Assembly: GCF_001465795.2 (NCBI RefSeq)
Contig: NZ_CP013659.2
Coordinates: 2,808,501-2,872,500, forward strand
DNA length: 64,000 nucleotides
Reading direction: 5' to 3'
Origin: Planococcus rifietoensis
GTDB taxonomy: Bacteria; Bacillota; Bacilli; Bacillales_A; Planococcaceae
How positions within the stretch are numbered: the first letter of the stretch is position 1; each line of letters opens with the position of its first letter. The position numbers were made by a program, and so were the translations under genes. The notes beneath the pieces are model-generated. The model made no database searches, was not told the DNA's origin, and saw only the letters and a program-made list of their open reading frames with translations. Of this stretch, positions 49,664 through 57,484 are shown piece after piece.

Positions 49664-51283
49664 TCACTTGCTTACTGAAATATCGTTGAATGGATGTTCG
49701 TCGCGGTTTGCCGGGAATTCAAAGGATTCGATATTGTTTTGATAGGCCACCGTCTTTTTCATATAAGAAATCGGAATGAAGACCGATTGTTCCTGTAAAG
49801 TCGTTAAAATAGTGCCATATAATTCTTGGCGTTTTGTTTCATCGGTAGAGGCCAGCGCTTCACGCACCTGCTCGTCCAATTCCGTTTTCATTGGCAGATT
49901 GGAATGCGCTTCTGCCACACCCCAGCCGTCTTCAGCGACGACATTGATCATGGAATGCGGATCATAAGGCGCCCCGTAATTGTACCAGAAATCCAAATCG
50001 AAGTTGCCCGCTTTGCGGCGCTCGATTTGCTCGGTCAATTCCAATCCTGCAATGTTCAATTTGACGCCGATTGCTGACCATTCCGCCTGAAGCGTTTCGG
50101 CCATCGCTTTTTGGATCGGGTCGGTCTTATCGTAGATCAATTCCAGTTCGAGCGGCTGTCCGTCTTTTTCACGGATAGCGCCGCCGGACTCCAGTTTCCA
50201 ACCAGCTTCGTCCAAATAAGAAGCCGCTTTTTCCACGTCATACTCGATTGCTTCGATATCTTCTTGCGCATATGGGAAGTTGGATGACAGAATCGAATCC
50301 GCTTTTTCCTCAAGGCCAAGCGTGATGCCTTCGACCATCGCTTGTTTATCGAATCCATGATGGAGCGCCAGGCGCACATTCAAATCAGACAATTTTTCGC
50401 TCGTTGAATTCACAAGCATCGTTCTCGTCGCCACCGGATCAGATAGATCAGTCGTGTATTCACCGGTTTCTTTCAAATAATTAAACGAATCCATGCTGAC
50501 GACGCCTTCACCGTAAATCAAGTCAAGCTCGCCTTTTTCAAAAGCAAGGACGCGCGTTTCCGCATCCGGAATGATTTTGATGGTCACTTCTTCTAATTCC
50601 GGGCTTTCTCCCCAGTAATCAGGATTGCGTTTGAAAACCGCATATTCATCTGTTTTGTATTCGTCCAATACCCAAGGGCCGGTCCCTACTGGTTCTGTGA
50701 TTCCTTTGGATGTATCGCCATCTTCCGGGAAGCCTGCTTCACCAAGCATCCGCACCGGGCGCACGACCGCTAAATCCTGCAAAGCCGGATAATAAGCTTG
50801 TGTCAGCACCATTTTGAATGTCAGTTCATCCACGACTTCGATCTTGTCGAGCACATTGATGACGCCAAGCCAGCTGTGGGAATTTTTATTGGCCAGGACT
50901 GCATCAAAATTCTTTTTGACAACTTGGGAAGTGAGCGAAGAACCATCCGTAAACTTGACGCCTTCGCGCAGCTTGAACGTATATTCACGGCCGTCTTCCG
51001 ACACGGTCCACGACTCGGCCAAATGGGGTTTTACCTCTCCGCCTTCTTCGTAGCTGACAAGCGGCTCGTAAATCATCGATTGCGTGATCAATTGTGACGG
51101 ATTATAGACATGTGGATTCATCGGACCGATATCACGCGGCCAAGACATCGTAATGGAATTCGGGTTATCGCTTTCTGCATCAGCCGAACCCGCAGCATTG
51201 TCATCCGAGCAAGCGGACAATGCAAGCGCGGCACAAGCGGCCAGTGCTAAAAACAAGTTCTTTTTGCTGTTATGTATTTTCAT
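49664..51283 (-). CDS. Nickel/metallophore-type substrate-binding lipoprotein (NikA/CntA class)
   Basis: 539 aa, SBP family 5. Signal peptide with lipobox LSAC followed by an acidic linker. ITMSWPRDIGPMNPHVYNPSQ and MIYEPLVSYEEGGEVKPHLAESW are NikA/CntA wording, unlike the peptide-binding protein at 1474. NikA binds Ni chelates, CntA binds staphylopine-metal complexes. The start at 51283 is a conventional ATG; an upstream TTG also lies in frame. First gene of the operon, behind a near-consensus promoter and a Fur-like box, so uptake under iron limitation is likely. Confidence 0.92.
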   Translation of the reverse strand: MKIHNSKKNLFLALAACAALALSACSDDNAAGSADAESDNPNSITMSWPRDIGPMNPHVYNPSQLITQSMIYEPLVSYEEGGEVKPHLAESWTVSEDGREYTFKLREGVKFTDGSSLTSQVVKKNFDAVLANKNSHSWLGVINVLDKIEVVDELTFKMVLTQAYYPALQDLAVVRPVRMLGEAGFPEDGDTSKGITEPVGTGPWVLDEYKTDEYAVFKRNPDYWGESPELEEVTIKIIPDAETRVLAFEKGELDLIYGEGVVSMDSFNYLKETGEYTTDLSDPVATRTMLVNSTSEKLSDLNVRLALHHGFDKQAMVEGITLGLEEKADSILSSNFPYAQEDIEAIEYDVEKAASYLDEAGWKLESGGAIREKDGQPLELELIYDKTDPIQKAMAETLQAEWSAIGVKLNIAGLELTEQIERRKAGNFDLDFWYNYGAPYDPHSMINVVAEDGWGVAEAHSNLPMKTELDEQVREALASTDETKRQELYGTILTTLQEQSVFIPISYMKKTVAYQNNIESFEFPANRDEHPFNDISVSK

Positions 51284-51314
51284 GGTTAATGTATTCCTCT
51301 CTAATTTCAATTAC

Positions 51315-51329
51315 TGATAATGATTCTCA
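51315..51329 (-). promoter_or_regulatory. Fur-like box before the metal importer operon
   Basis: TGATAATGATTCTCA against the 7-1-7 Fur consensus TGATAATNATTATCA: one mismatch. It lies 15 bases downstream of the -10 element and 32 bases before the ATG. PerR or Zur boxes have related shapes, but this sequence is closest to Fur. Confidence 0.82.
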
Positions 51330-51343
51330 ATTTCACTTAAGTA

Positions 51344-51372
51344 AATATAATAATATATCGGCCGTTTGTCAA
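51344..51372 (-). promoter_or_regulatory. Promoter of the metal importer operon
   Basis: On the minus strand TTGACA (51372-51367), 17-base spacer, TATATT (51349-51344): near-perfect vegetative promoter with the Fur-like box just behind it. Confidence 0.85.
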
Positions 51373-51425
51373 TGTACATTTGTATTAATATGCACCATTG
51401 AACAGCTGTTTCATCTCCGGCAATG

Positions 51426-51453
51426 AAAAATCCCTCCAATTTTAAGGAAGGAT
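51426..51453 (-). terminator. Terminator of the nucleotidyltransferase gene
   Basis: AAATCC-C-TCC pairs with GGA-A-GGATTT; T-run on the minus strand. Confidence 0.75.
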
Positions 51454-51467
51454 TTCAAAAAGGCTAT

Positions 51468-52262
51468 TTAATCTGGAGTGTTGAGCAGCAACTCGACTTC
51501 ATCTCGCAAATAGTCTCGCACTGCCGATAAATCGTTTTGCACAAAAGCAGCTTCCGGACAATCCAACTCATAAGCTTCTGCTGCTTGTCGAATAACCGCC
51601 GTGAATGGTTTCGGTAAATTCAACTGCCCCCACTTGCCCGCTTCTTGTTTTGAGCAAATTTTGCCTTCTTTTACATACCGATACACACGAACTAAATTCA
51701 ATGTGCAATACACTGGTTTTTCGTGTATCTTTTCCAAGCATTCTTCATAGTCTTCCAAAATGGAAGCCAAGTAGTCCTGCTGAGGGATACTCGGAAAAAT
51801 TTCTTCAATCGGACGACCCGCCAGGCAAATGCCGCGATGCTTTAAGATTACGAAATGCGCAGCCAAATCGCCATCGGTCTTTTCTTTATTATTTATGTAC
51901 TTGTTTAACTCAGTCTCATAGCGCTCACGCCAATACTCGCTGAAATGAAAATCATACGGCGTTGGATGACTCCAGCTTTCTAATTGCTCGAGAGTCAATG
52001 AACTGATCTCAATTGGGAAAGGCTTGCTGGATTTCTCCAGAAAGAAATGCGCCAATTCCTGCTTATGATGCATAGATAAGGGCCGCTTCGTCACCAACAG
52101 CAGATCAATATCGCTTCTGTTCGGATTGAATCCGCCCATTGCCAGGGAGCCGTGCAAATACATGCCCACTGGCGGTTGTTCAATCATATCGTTTATCCCG
52201 TCCATCAAATCAGCTATAAAATTTTTTAACTCCTGCGGGCAATTATTCCAATCATAACTCAT
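51468..52262 (-). CDS. AadA-like aminoglycoside nucleotidyltransferase family protein
   Basis: 264 aa. Nucleotidyltransferase core HGSLAMGGFNPNRSDIDLL with Gly38-Ser39 and the metal aspartates 51 and 53, followed by a helical C-terminal domain of the DUF4111 kind (VYCTLNLVRVYRYVKEGKI, SKQEAGKWG) found in streptomycin/spectinomycin adenylyltransferases. It may adenylate an aminoglycoside, but chromosomal relatives are not always resistance genes. GGAAG before the ATG. Confidence 0.85.
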   Translation of the reverse strand: MSYDWNNCPQELKNFIADLMDGINDMIEQPPVGMYLHGSLAMGGFNPNRSDIDLLLVTKRPLSMHHKQELAHFFLEKSSKPFPIEISSLTLEQLESWSHPTPYDFHFSEYWRERYETELNKYINNKEKTDGDLAAHFVILKHRGICLAGRPIEEIFPSIPQQDYLASILEDYEECLEKIHEKPVYCTLNLVRVYRYVKEGKICSKQEAGKWGQLNLPKPFTAVIRQAAEAYELDCPEAAFVQNDLSAVRDYLRDEVELLLNTPD

Positions 52263-52291
52263 TCGACTCGCTTCCTTTTATAGAGACATTC

Positions 52292-52705
52292 TTAAAATTC
52301 CACCTTATATACACAGCGGAATCGTTCAACTCCTGGATACTTCTCCCCTAAACTGGCAATAGAAAATCCATAGTTTCTGTAAAACCCCACTGTTTGCCGA
52401 TCGGTTTCAGCAAAGATTTGATCCGGGTGATACAGCCGGCAGATTGCATCGATCATTCCACTCGCGATATTTTCCTCGCGCTGCTCAGGTAACACGGCGA
52501 TATGCCGGATTTCGCAGTTGCCTTCTTCTAACAATGCGATTCCGATGCAAGCAAAAAATTCATCTGCAGCCGCTTCGCCGTATAGTTTGAGGTTTGGAGA
52601 AGCCATGTATTTCTCATACTCCCGCTCTACTTTTTCAGCAGAAGTGGCATAAGACAATAGCTTGTTTACGGAAGGATGCATTTTGTCCGAATCAATTTCT
52701 CTCAC
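52292..52705 (-). CDS. GNAT family N-acetyltransferase
   Basis: 137 aa from a GTG start placed six bases after GGGAGGT; a second GTG fifteen bases upstream overlaps that site. Core EIRHIAVLPEQREENIASGMIDAI is the motif A region with an unusual loop (REENIAS instead of R-G-x-G), and ETDRQTVGFYRNYGFSI the typical second half. First of three tandem GNAT genes when read along the sequence. Acceptor unknown. Confidence 0.8.
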   Translation of the reverse strand: MREIDSDKMHPSVNKLLSYATSAEKVEREYEKYMASPNLKLYGEAAADEFFACIGIALLEEGNCEIRHIAVLPEQREENIASGMIDAICRLYHPDQIFAETDRQTVGFYRNYGFSIASLGEKYPGVERFRCVYKVEF

Positions 52706-52734
52706 ATCCTCACCTCCCACTTTTCAGTTTTTCG

Positions 52735-53199
52735 TCAACCATCCAATTCCATTTTCACAAAATCGAAATGCCCGCCATTCGTCGCCTGCACGAACGTTTC
52801 GACTTCCTTGAATCCAAGGTTTTCGTATAGCTTGATGGCCCGCTTATTGAAAGCCGCTACTGACAAAGTGATTTCTTGCGGATGGTAATTGCTTTTGGCA
52901 AAGTCTAACCCTGCCCTCAAAAACGCAGAACCTTGTCCGCGACCGGTCAAATCCGGCTTCATGCCGAGCCCGATATCCACCGTCTCTTGGTCCATTTGCC
53001 CGAAACTGTAGAAACCCACGGCTTCATTACCCCGAAAAACCATGAAATAACTGTCCTCACGTTTCTCAGAATCCAGAAACTCAGCCAAGTCTTCCGGATC
53101 TGCGTCCATATCGTAGAAGGAATAGTCTCCTTCATAACGCCAGTTTTCCGCAATGTCCTGCGCTTGCTCTTGCGTCATTTTTTGGAATCTGTATTCCAT
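52735..53199 (-). CDS. GNAT family N-acetyltransferase
   Basis: 154 aa. DIGLGMKPDLTGRGQGSAFLRAGL is motif A with a full R/Q-G-x-G loop, then LSVAAFNKRAIKLYENLGF. The N-terminus MEYRFQKMTQEQAQDIAENW is shared with a group of Bacillales acetyltransferases. AGAGGTG precedes the ATG. Middle gene of the GNAT trio with a 29-base gap to the next one. Confidence 0.9.
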   Translation of the reverse strand: MEYRFQKMTQEQAQDIAENWRYEGDYSFYDMDADPEDLAEFLDSEKREDSYFMVFRGNEAVGFYSFGQMDQETVDIGLGMKPDLTGRGQGSAFLRAGLDFAKSNYHPQEITLSVAAFNKRAIKLYENLGFKEVETFVQATNGGHFDFVKMELDG

Positions 53200-53232
53200 T
53201 TTTCTTCACCTCTTTGCACAAAATCGATTGTT

Positions 53233-53727
53233 TTATGTCGACCAGTGTATCTTATGGTCCTGCTCGCCAAGATTTTTCAGTCCTGCTTTTTCCAATACAC
53301 GGATAGAAGCCTGGTTATCATTGTCGCAGCTCGCGATAATCCTTTTAATGCCGTCTTGTGTCAATCCCCAAGAGATAATCGCCTGCGCCATTTCCGTTGC
53401 GTATCCATGCCCTTGGTAAGCAGGCACAATACTATAGCCCAGCTCCAGCTCTTCCGGATTGTCCGTGCTTCGCCTAAAGCCCATGTCTCCCATAATGATT
53501 TGATCTTGTTGATGCACAATCAAGCCTTCCCATTCATTTTCTTCAGGATACTGGCTGTAGCGCTGAATTTTGAAAGGGAGGATTTCTTTATAGTCATCAG
53601 AAGGATAGCCATCGACGGCTTGATAACCGGCAGCTTGTTCTAACTCACGCTCGTTTAACATCGCAGCTTGCATCATTTCTGCAGTAAAAGTGATAAGCAT
53701 CAATCTATCTGTCTTTATGTGCGTCAT
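53233..53727 (-). CDS. GNAT acetyltransferase, RimJ/RimL type
   Basis: 164 aa. ELGYSIVPAYQGHGYATEMAQAIISWG is the motif A region (Q-G-H-G-Y-A), followed by SCDNDNQASIRVLEKAGLKNLG. Starts three bases after the methyltransferase stop, behind AAGGAGA, so these two genes are one transcript. The start METHIK-like segment (MTHIKTDRLML) fits the family. Acceptor unknown. Confidence 0.9.
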   Translation of the reverse strand: MTHIKTDRLMLITFTAEMMQAAMLNERELEQAAGYQAVDGYPSDDYKEILPFKIQRYSQYPEENEWEGLIVHQQDQIIMGDMGFRRSTDNPEELELGYSIVPAYQGHGYATEMAQAIISWGLTQDGIKRIIASCDNDNQASIRVLEKAGLKNLGEQDHKIHWST

Positions 53728-53730
53728 TTT

Positions 53731-54441
53731 CTATTCTCCTTTTCGTGCTTTTACAACCAGAAAGTTCGGCGCTTTCATCAAGCGTTCATAACGCTCCGTG
53801 TCCAGCTCTTTGAATTTTTCTGTCGGCTTCGGTTCGATGATATCTTCCAGTGAGAAATATTGAAGCGTTTTCGCTAAAATGTCGCCAAGCGGCCTTCTGA
53901 AAAACGGGACTTTATAGACTTTTCCTTCCTTTTTCCATTTGTCCACGATCAATTCAGTTGAAAAATAATTCATTTCCCGTGATAGCTTGATATCGGTGAA
54001 TGGATGATGGACCGAGAACAGCAGAGTTCCTCCAGGTTTTAATATGCGCTGAAACTCTTTGAATGTGAAATCCCAGCCTTCTATGTAATGGAGCGTCAAC
54101 GAACTGACGATACAGTCGAAACCCCCGTCTTCAAAGGGCAATTCACATGCCAAATCCAAACAGATGACATCCGCTTTATCGCCCACACGTCTCTTTGTAG
54201 CTTCGACCATTTCCGTGCTCATATCCACAGCGGTCACCTGCGCTCCTCTATCCATCAATTGCTTTGTGTACCACCCGGCTGCACATCCGGCATCCAATAT
54301 TCTTTGTTCCCTTAAATCCTTTGGCAGCTGAGCCAGCATGGCCGGCCTTTCGTATTCGCTATTGTATAGGTTTTCTGCGTCTACTGAATGTTCGTATGCG
54401 TTAGCGAGACTGTTGAAGGTTTCTTCGATTTTGTCTTTCAT
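53731..54441 (-). CDS. Class I SAM-dependent methyltransferase
   Basis: 236 aa. Motif I LDAGCAAGWYTKQLMDRG, then VTAVDMSTEMVE (SAM ribose contact), DVICLDLACELPFEDGGFD and the LKPGGTLLFSVHHPF strand, all typical for small-molecule methyltransferases of the UbiE/YqeM style. AGAGGTGAC before the ATG. Head of a two-gene unit with a GNAT enzyme. Confidence 0.92.
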   Translation of the reverse strand: MKDKIEETFNSLANAYEHSVDAENLYNSEYERPAMLAQLPKDLREQRILDAGCAAGWYTKQLMDRGAQVTAVDMSTEMVEATKRRVGDKADVICLDLACELPFEDGGFDCIVSSLTLHYIEGWDFTFKEFQRILKPGGTLLFSVHHPFTDIKLSREMNYFSTELIVDKWKKEGKVYKVPFFRRPLGDILAKTLQYFSLEDIIEPKPTEKFKELDTERYERLMKAPNFLVVKARKGE

Positions 54442-54482
54442 GAGTCACCTCTGCTATTCATTCAATTAGCGTATTCAACTTG

Positions 54483-55757
54483 CTATTTGGGTTGAACCGA
54501 TTTGTATAGCTCTTTAACTTTATTAATCACATGTTCAGAAGTCGATTCCTCCGGCGGCATCCACAAGTTTGTAATTGGCCCGTACACAACCGGATTTAAT
54601 TCAACCTCGTATCCACCTTCTGGATAGGCTTCCTTTATAGGCAAATAGCCGAGATAACCGTTGGTATAGCCGCCAAAAAAGAATAATTCATTTTTCACTT
54701 CGTTTTTCAATTCAATAGCCGTCTCCACAAACGGCTCCATTGGAATTCCTGAAAACGCTCCTTCATTAATTTGAAAAAGTTGCAGTTCTAAATCGATTTC
54801 CAACTCGTTAATACTTTGGTTATGCATGTCGGTTAAAACATTTCGCCATTTCTCCGTCTTTACTCCCCACTCGACTTCCGTTACATCTGCGATTTCGTGT
54901 ATTTTTTCCGGGACCGGTATGTCTTTTAGCCTCATCGGCAATTTGGCAGTTGCACATTCTAATGAAAAAATCGGCTTAAACTGGACTTCTGGAAGCATCT
55001 TTAAGACACATTCACTCAAAATAGTCCCCATCTTATTCAATGCTTCAACAGATCCGCGGTATTTTGCATTCACATTCCCTGCAGCCCCTTGGATCACCAC
55101 GACTGGACAATCCAATGATTTTTGCAAGAGCTGTCTAGCGCGTCCTGGATAATCAGCGGATAAAATTTCACTTTCGCCTTTCAGCACATTCGGATGGGCT
55201 GTACAAAAAATGACAAGTCCCCCGATTTGTTCAGTCTGCCTATTCTTTATGGCCATTAATCCAATTCGCGAGTCCACTGCGCCCGCATCATTTACACCCA
55301 TTTTCACTTTGCCGTTTGCCGTTCTTTCTCTTCGATTTACTCCCAAGTCCGCCTGGTTAACCTTCCATCCAATCTCTGAAGTGAACTTCTCTTTGTCTGC
55401 CAGAACTGCAGCTTTCACAGCATTAGAGATTAGTTGGTCTCTGTATGCTTTGATGGCGGGATTATTCCCGGCAGTTGCAGGGCCAGAGTGTGTGTGGGTA
55501 AAAGCCACCATGATATTGTCAGTTGCAACCTTCAATGCATCTGCAGTTTGCTTACGAATTTCATCTGTATCTTCGATTAGCATGCCGATATTATCGATGC
55601 TAATCAACACTGTTTTATCCTGTGCCGACTCAAAAACAATCGCCGTTGCATATATTCGTTCGTTGATATTTCGAATTCCGTTTTCTCGATGGTAACCGAT
55701 AAACTCCATTCCGATCGGCGGAGTGATATCCACCGCATAAACGCCCGCTCTACTCAT
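54483..55757 (-). CDS. Neutral/alkaline ceramidase N-terminal domain-like protein
   Basis: 424 aa from the ATG at 55757, which has GGAG at suitable distance; an ATG five codons earlier has no site. GVYAVDITPPIGMEFIGY is the ceramidase opening, and FTHTHSGPATAGN carries the zinc histidines; IFCTAHPNVLKGES and VIQGAAGNVNAKYRG continue the amidase fold. No signal peptide is seen, and the length covers only the N-terminal domain. Bacteria with no ceramide use such proteins on other amides or lactones; the substrate is unknown. Confidence 0.87.
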   Translation of the reverse strand: MSRAGVYAVDITPPIGMEFIGYHRENGIRNINERIYATAIVFESAQDKTVLISIDNIGMLIEDTDEIRKQTADALKVATDNIMVAFTHTHSGPATAGNNPAIKAYRDQLISNAVKAAVLADKEKFTSEIGWKVNQADLGVNRRERTANGKVKMGVNDAGAVDSRIGLMAIKNRQTEQIGGLVIFCTAHPNVLKGESEILSADYPGRARQLLQKSLDCPVVVIQGAAGNVNAKYRGSVEALNKMGTILSECVLKMLPEVQFKPIFSLECATAKLPMRLKDIPVPEKIHEIADVTEVEWGVKTEKWRNVLTDMHNQSINELEIDLELQLFQINEGAFSGIPMEPFVETAIELKNEVKNELFFFGGYTNGYLGYLPIKEAYPEGGYEVELNPVVYGPITNLWMPPEESTSEHVINKVKELYKSVQPK

Positions 55758-55916
55758 TTTCTCCAACTCCATATCTTGGTCTTTTAAAATTTTTTCTCGA
55801 TTTTCGGTTCTTTTCTGAAGTTGTCTCTTTCATTTATTACACCAATAATTCCCACAAATTATTTAAAATAATTGAATGTTGTGTCTTCCCAAAATTTCTT
55901 AAGATATTCTCCAATA

Positions 55917-55945
55917 AAAAAAGACATTCGCATGGAATGTCTTTT
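55917..55945 (-). terminator. Terminator of the Rrf2 gene
   Basis: AAAAGACATTC and complement around GCATG, T-run on the minus strand, overlapping the stop codon. Confidence 0.88.
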
Positions 55946-56379
55946 CACTGAGTATGTTCTTTTGCTTCAATATCTTTCACGATGTCTTCAAGCGTCAGGT
56001 TCTGAAACACTTTTTCCATTGCCGACTGGGCGGCCATGAAGATTGGTTCGATGGTGCTTTGGATGTTTTTACCGACTACGCAATCGGGATGCGGCTTATC
56101 GTGGATGCTGAATAATTCGTTCTCCTCAACCACGTTCACTGCCTTGTATATATCGAATAGCGTAATCTCCGACAATTCTCTCGAAAGTTTAGCGCCCGCC
56201 ACCCCTGGCTGCACGTCGATCAACCCCGCTTTTTTCAGCATTCCCATAATCTTTCGGATGACCGCTGCATTGGTATTGACACTGCCCGCGATAAATTCGG
56301 AAGAGGAGGCGGTTTCTTTATTCAAATCAATTAACGCCAGTATGTGGATTCCGACGGCGAATCGGCTGCTGATTGACAT
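55945..56379 (-). CDS. Rrf2 family transcriptional regulator (YwnA-like)
   Basis: 144 aa. SSRFAVGIHILALIDL at the N-terminus, HTH INTN..VIRKIMGMLKKAGLI and the wing PGVAGAKLSR, then LFDIYKAV. One cysteine only (HPDCVVG), so no iron-sulfur set; a single-cysteine redox switch is possible, as in YwnA/HypR-type regulators. Divergent from an NmrA-type oxidoreductase, the same arrangement as ywnA-ywnB in Bacillus. GGAGGG before the ATG. Confidence 0.9.
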   Translation of the reverse strand: MSISSRFAVGIHILALIDLNKETASSSEFIAGSVNTNAAVIRKIMGMLKKAGLIDVQPGVAGAKLSRELSEITLFDIYKAVNVVEENELFSIHDKPHPDCVVGKNIQSTIEPIFMAAQSAMEKVFQNLTLEDIVKDIEAKEHTQ

Positions 56380-56420
56380 GTTGAGCCCTCCATTGCTTAT
56401 TTATGTTGAATTTCACATGA

Positions 56421-56439
56421 TGTAATTGTTCCGGTTACA
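56421..56439. promoter_or_regulatory. Rrf2 operator A, TGTAA-N9-TTACA
   Basis: Inverted repeat of 19 bases, 42 bases before the Rrf2 start. Identical geometry to operator B, exactly 100 bases away. Confidence 0.75.
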
Positions 56440-56520
56440 AGTAATTGTATCAAATTTCGAGCTGAAAATATATTAAATCCAACCTGCTGACAAGATGGTT
56501 ACAAGTGAATAAACTAAACA

Positions 56521-56539
56521 TGTAATCAATGCAGTTACA
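56521..56539. promoter_or_regulatory. Rrf2 operator B, TGTAA-N9-TTACA
   Basis: Same arms and spacer as operator A, 33 bases before the oxidoreductase ATG. A further half-site GGTTACAAG lies between, near 56498. Binding at A and B would silence both divergent promoters. Confidence 0.75.
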
Positions 56540-56572
56540 ACAAATGAACAGAATGAACAGGAGGAATTATTG

Positions 56573-57430
56573 ATGAAAATTTTGGTAACAGGGGCTACAG
56601 GAAAACTGGGCTCAAAAGTAGTGGCATCTTTATTGAAACAAGTACCTGCTAGCGATCTTGCTGTAAGTGTCCGCAATCCCGAAAAGGCTGAAGAGTTGCG
56701 CGCTCAAGGCGTAGACGTTCGCCACGGTGATTTCGATGCTCCGGAAACATTGGATCAAGCTTTTCAAGAAATCGACCGCTTATTGATCATCTCAACTGAC
56801 GGCGACAACGAGACAAGAATCCGCCAGCACGAGAATGCGGTTCACGCCGCTGAGCGCGCAGGCGTTAAATTTATCGCCTATACGAGCCTCGCCAATGCGA
56901 CAGAAAGCCAAAACCTGATGGCCCCGCCGCATGTAGCGACAGAAGCGGCCATCATCAAAACGGGCATCCCTTATGCATTCCTTCGCAATAATTGGTATTT
57001 GGAAAATGAACTGGGCAGCATTCAAGCTGTAGAAGCAGGCGCGCCTTGGGTCACTTCGGCTGGAGAAGGAAAAGTCGGCTGGGCTCTGCAGCAGGATTAT
57101 GCCGACGCAGCTGTTTCCGTATTGACTGGCAGCGGCCATGAAAACAAAACTTACGAACTTTCTGGTCCCTTGTTAACACAGGAACAGCTGGCTTCGGCAC
57201 TTGGTGAAGTGCTGAAAAACCAAGTTTCGGTCCAACAAGTAAGCGACGAAGAATACGCAGAGGTCATGAAGGGTGCAGGCGTTCCAGACTTCGCCATCCC
57301 GATTGTCGTCGGCATCCAGGAAAGCATCCGCAACGGTTCGCTCGAAGTCGCAAACAGCGATTTTGAACAAGTGCTCGGCCGCCCGCTAACACCGATCAAC
57401 GATGCCCTCGCACAACTGGTTTCAAAATAA
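56573..57430 (+). CDS. NmrA/QorB-type NAD(P)-binding oxidoreductase
   Basis: 285 aa. Atypical SDR: MKILVTGATGKLGSKVVASLL carries the GxxGxxG loop; RHGDFDAPETLDQAFQEIDRLLIIS is typical for the quinone reductase QorB/azoreductase-like group, as are IAYTSLANA and FLRNNWYLENE. Probably reduces quinones or acts as a redox sensor. ATG at 56573 behind AGGAGG. Controlled, by position, by the divergent Rrf2 protein. Confidence 0.9.
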   Translation: MKILVTGATGKLGSKVVASLLKQVPASDLAVSVRNPEKAEELRAQGVDVRHGDFDAPETLDQAFQEIDRLLIISTDGDNETRIRQHENAVHAAERAGVKFIAYTSLANATESQNLMAPPHVATEAAIIKTGIPYAFLRNNWYLENELGSIQAVEAGAPWVTSAGEGKVGWALQQDYADAAVSVLTGSGHENKTYELSGPLLTQEQLASALGEVLKNQVSVQQVSDEEYAEVMKGAGVPDFAIPIVVGIQESIRNGSLEVANSDFEQVLGRPLTPINDALAQLVSK

Positions 57431-57440
57431 AAAGCAATAC

Positions 57441-57480
57441 AAAAAACGGAGCTGATCTTGTCGATCGGCTCCGTTTTTTA
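57441..57480. terminator. Bidirectional terminator
   Basis: ACGGAGC-T-GATC pairs with GATC-G-GCTCCGT; A- and T-runs on both sides. Confidence 0.92.
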
Positions 57481-57484
57481 TTTA

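Noticed and set aside
52933..53643. 236-codon plus-strand frame across two GNAT genes
   Set aside because: Spans two recognised minus-strand genes and their ribosome sites; translation looks random.
55857..55873. AT-only palindrome AATTATT-TAA-AATAATT before the ceramidase-like gene
   Set aside because: Composed only of A and T in an AT-rich gap; too likely by chance to call an operator.
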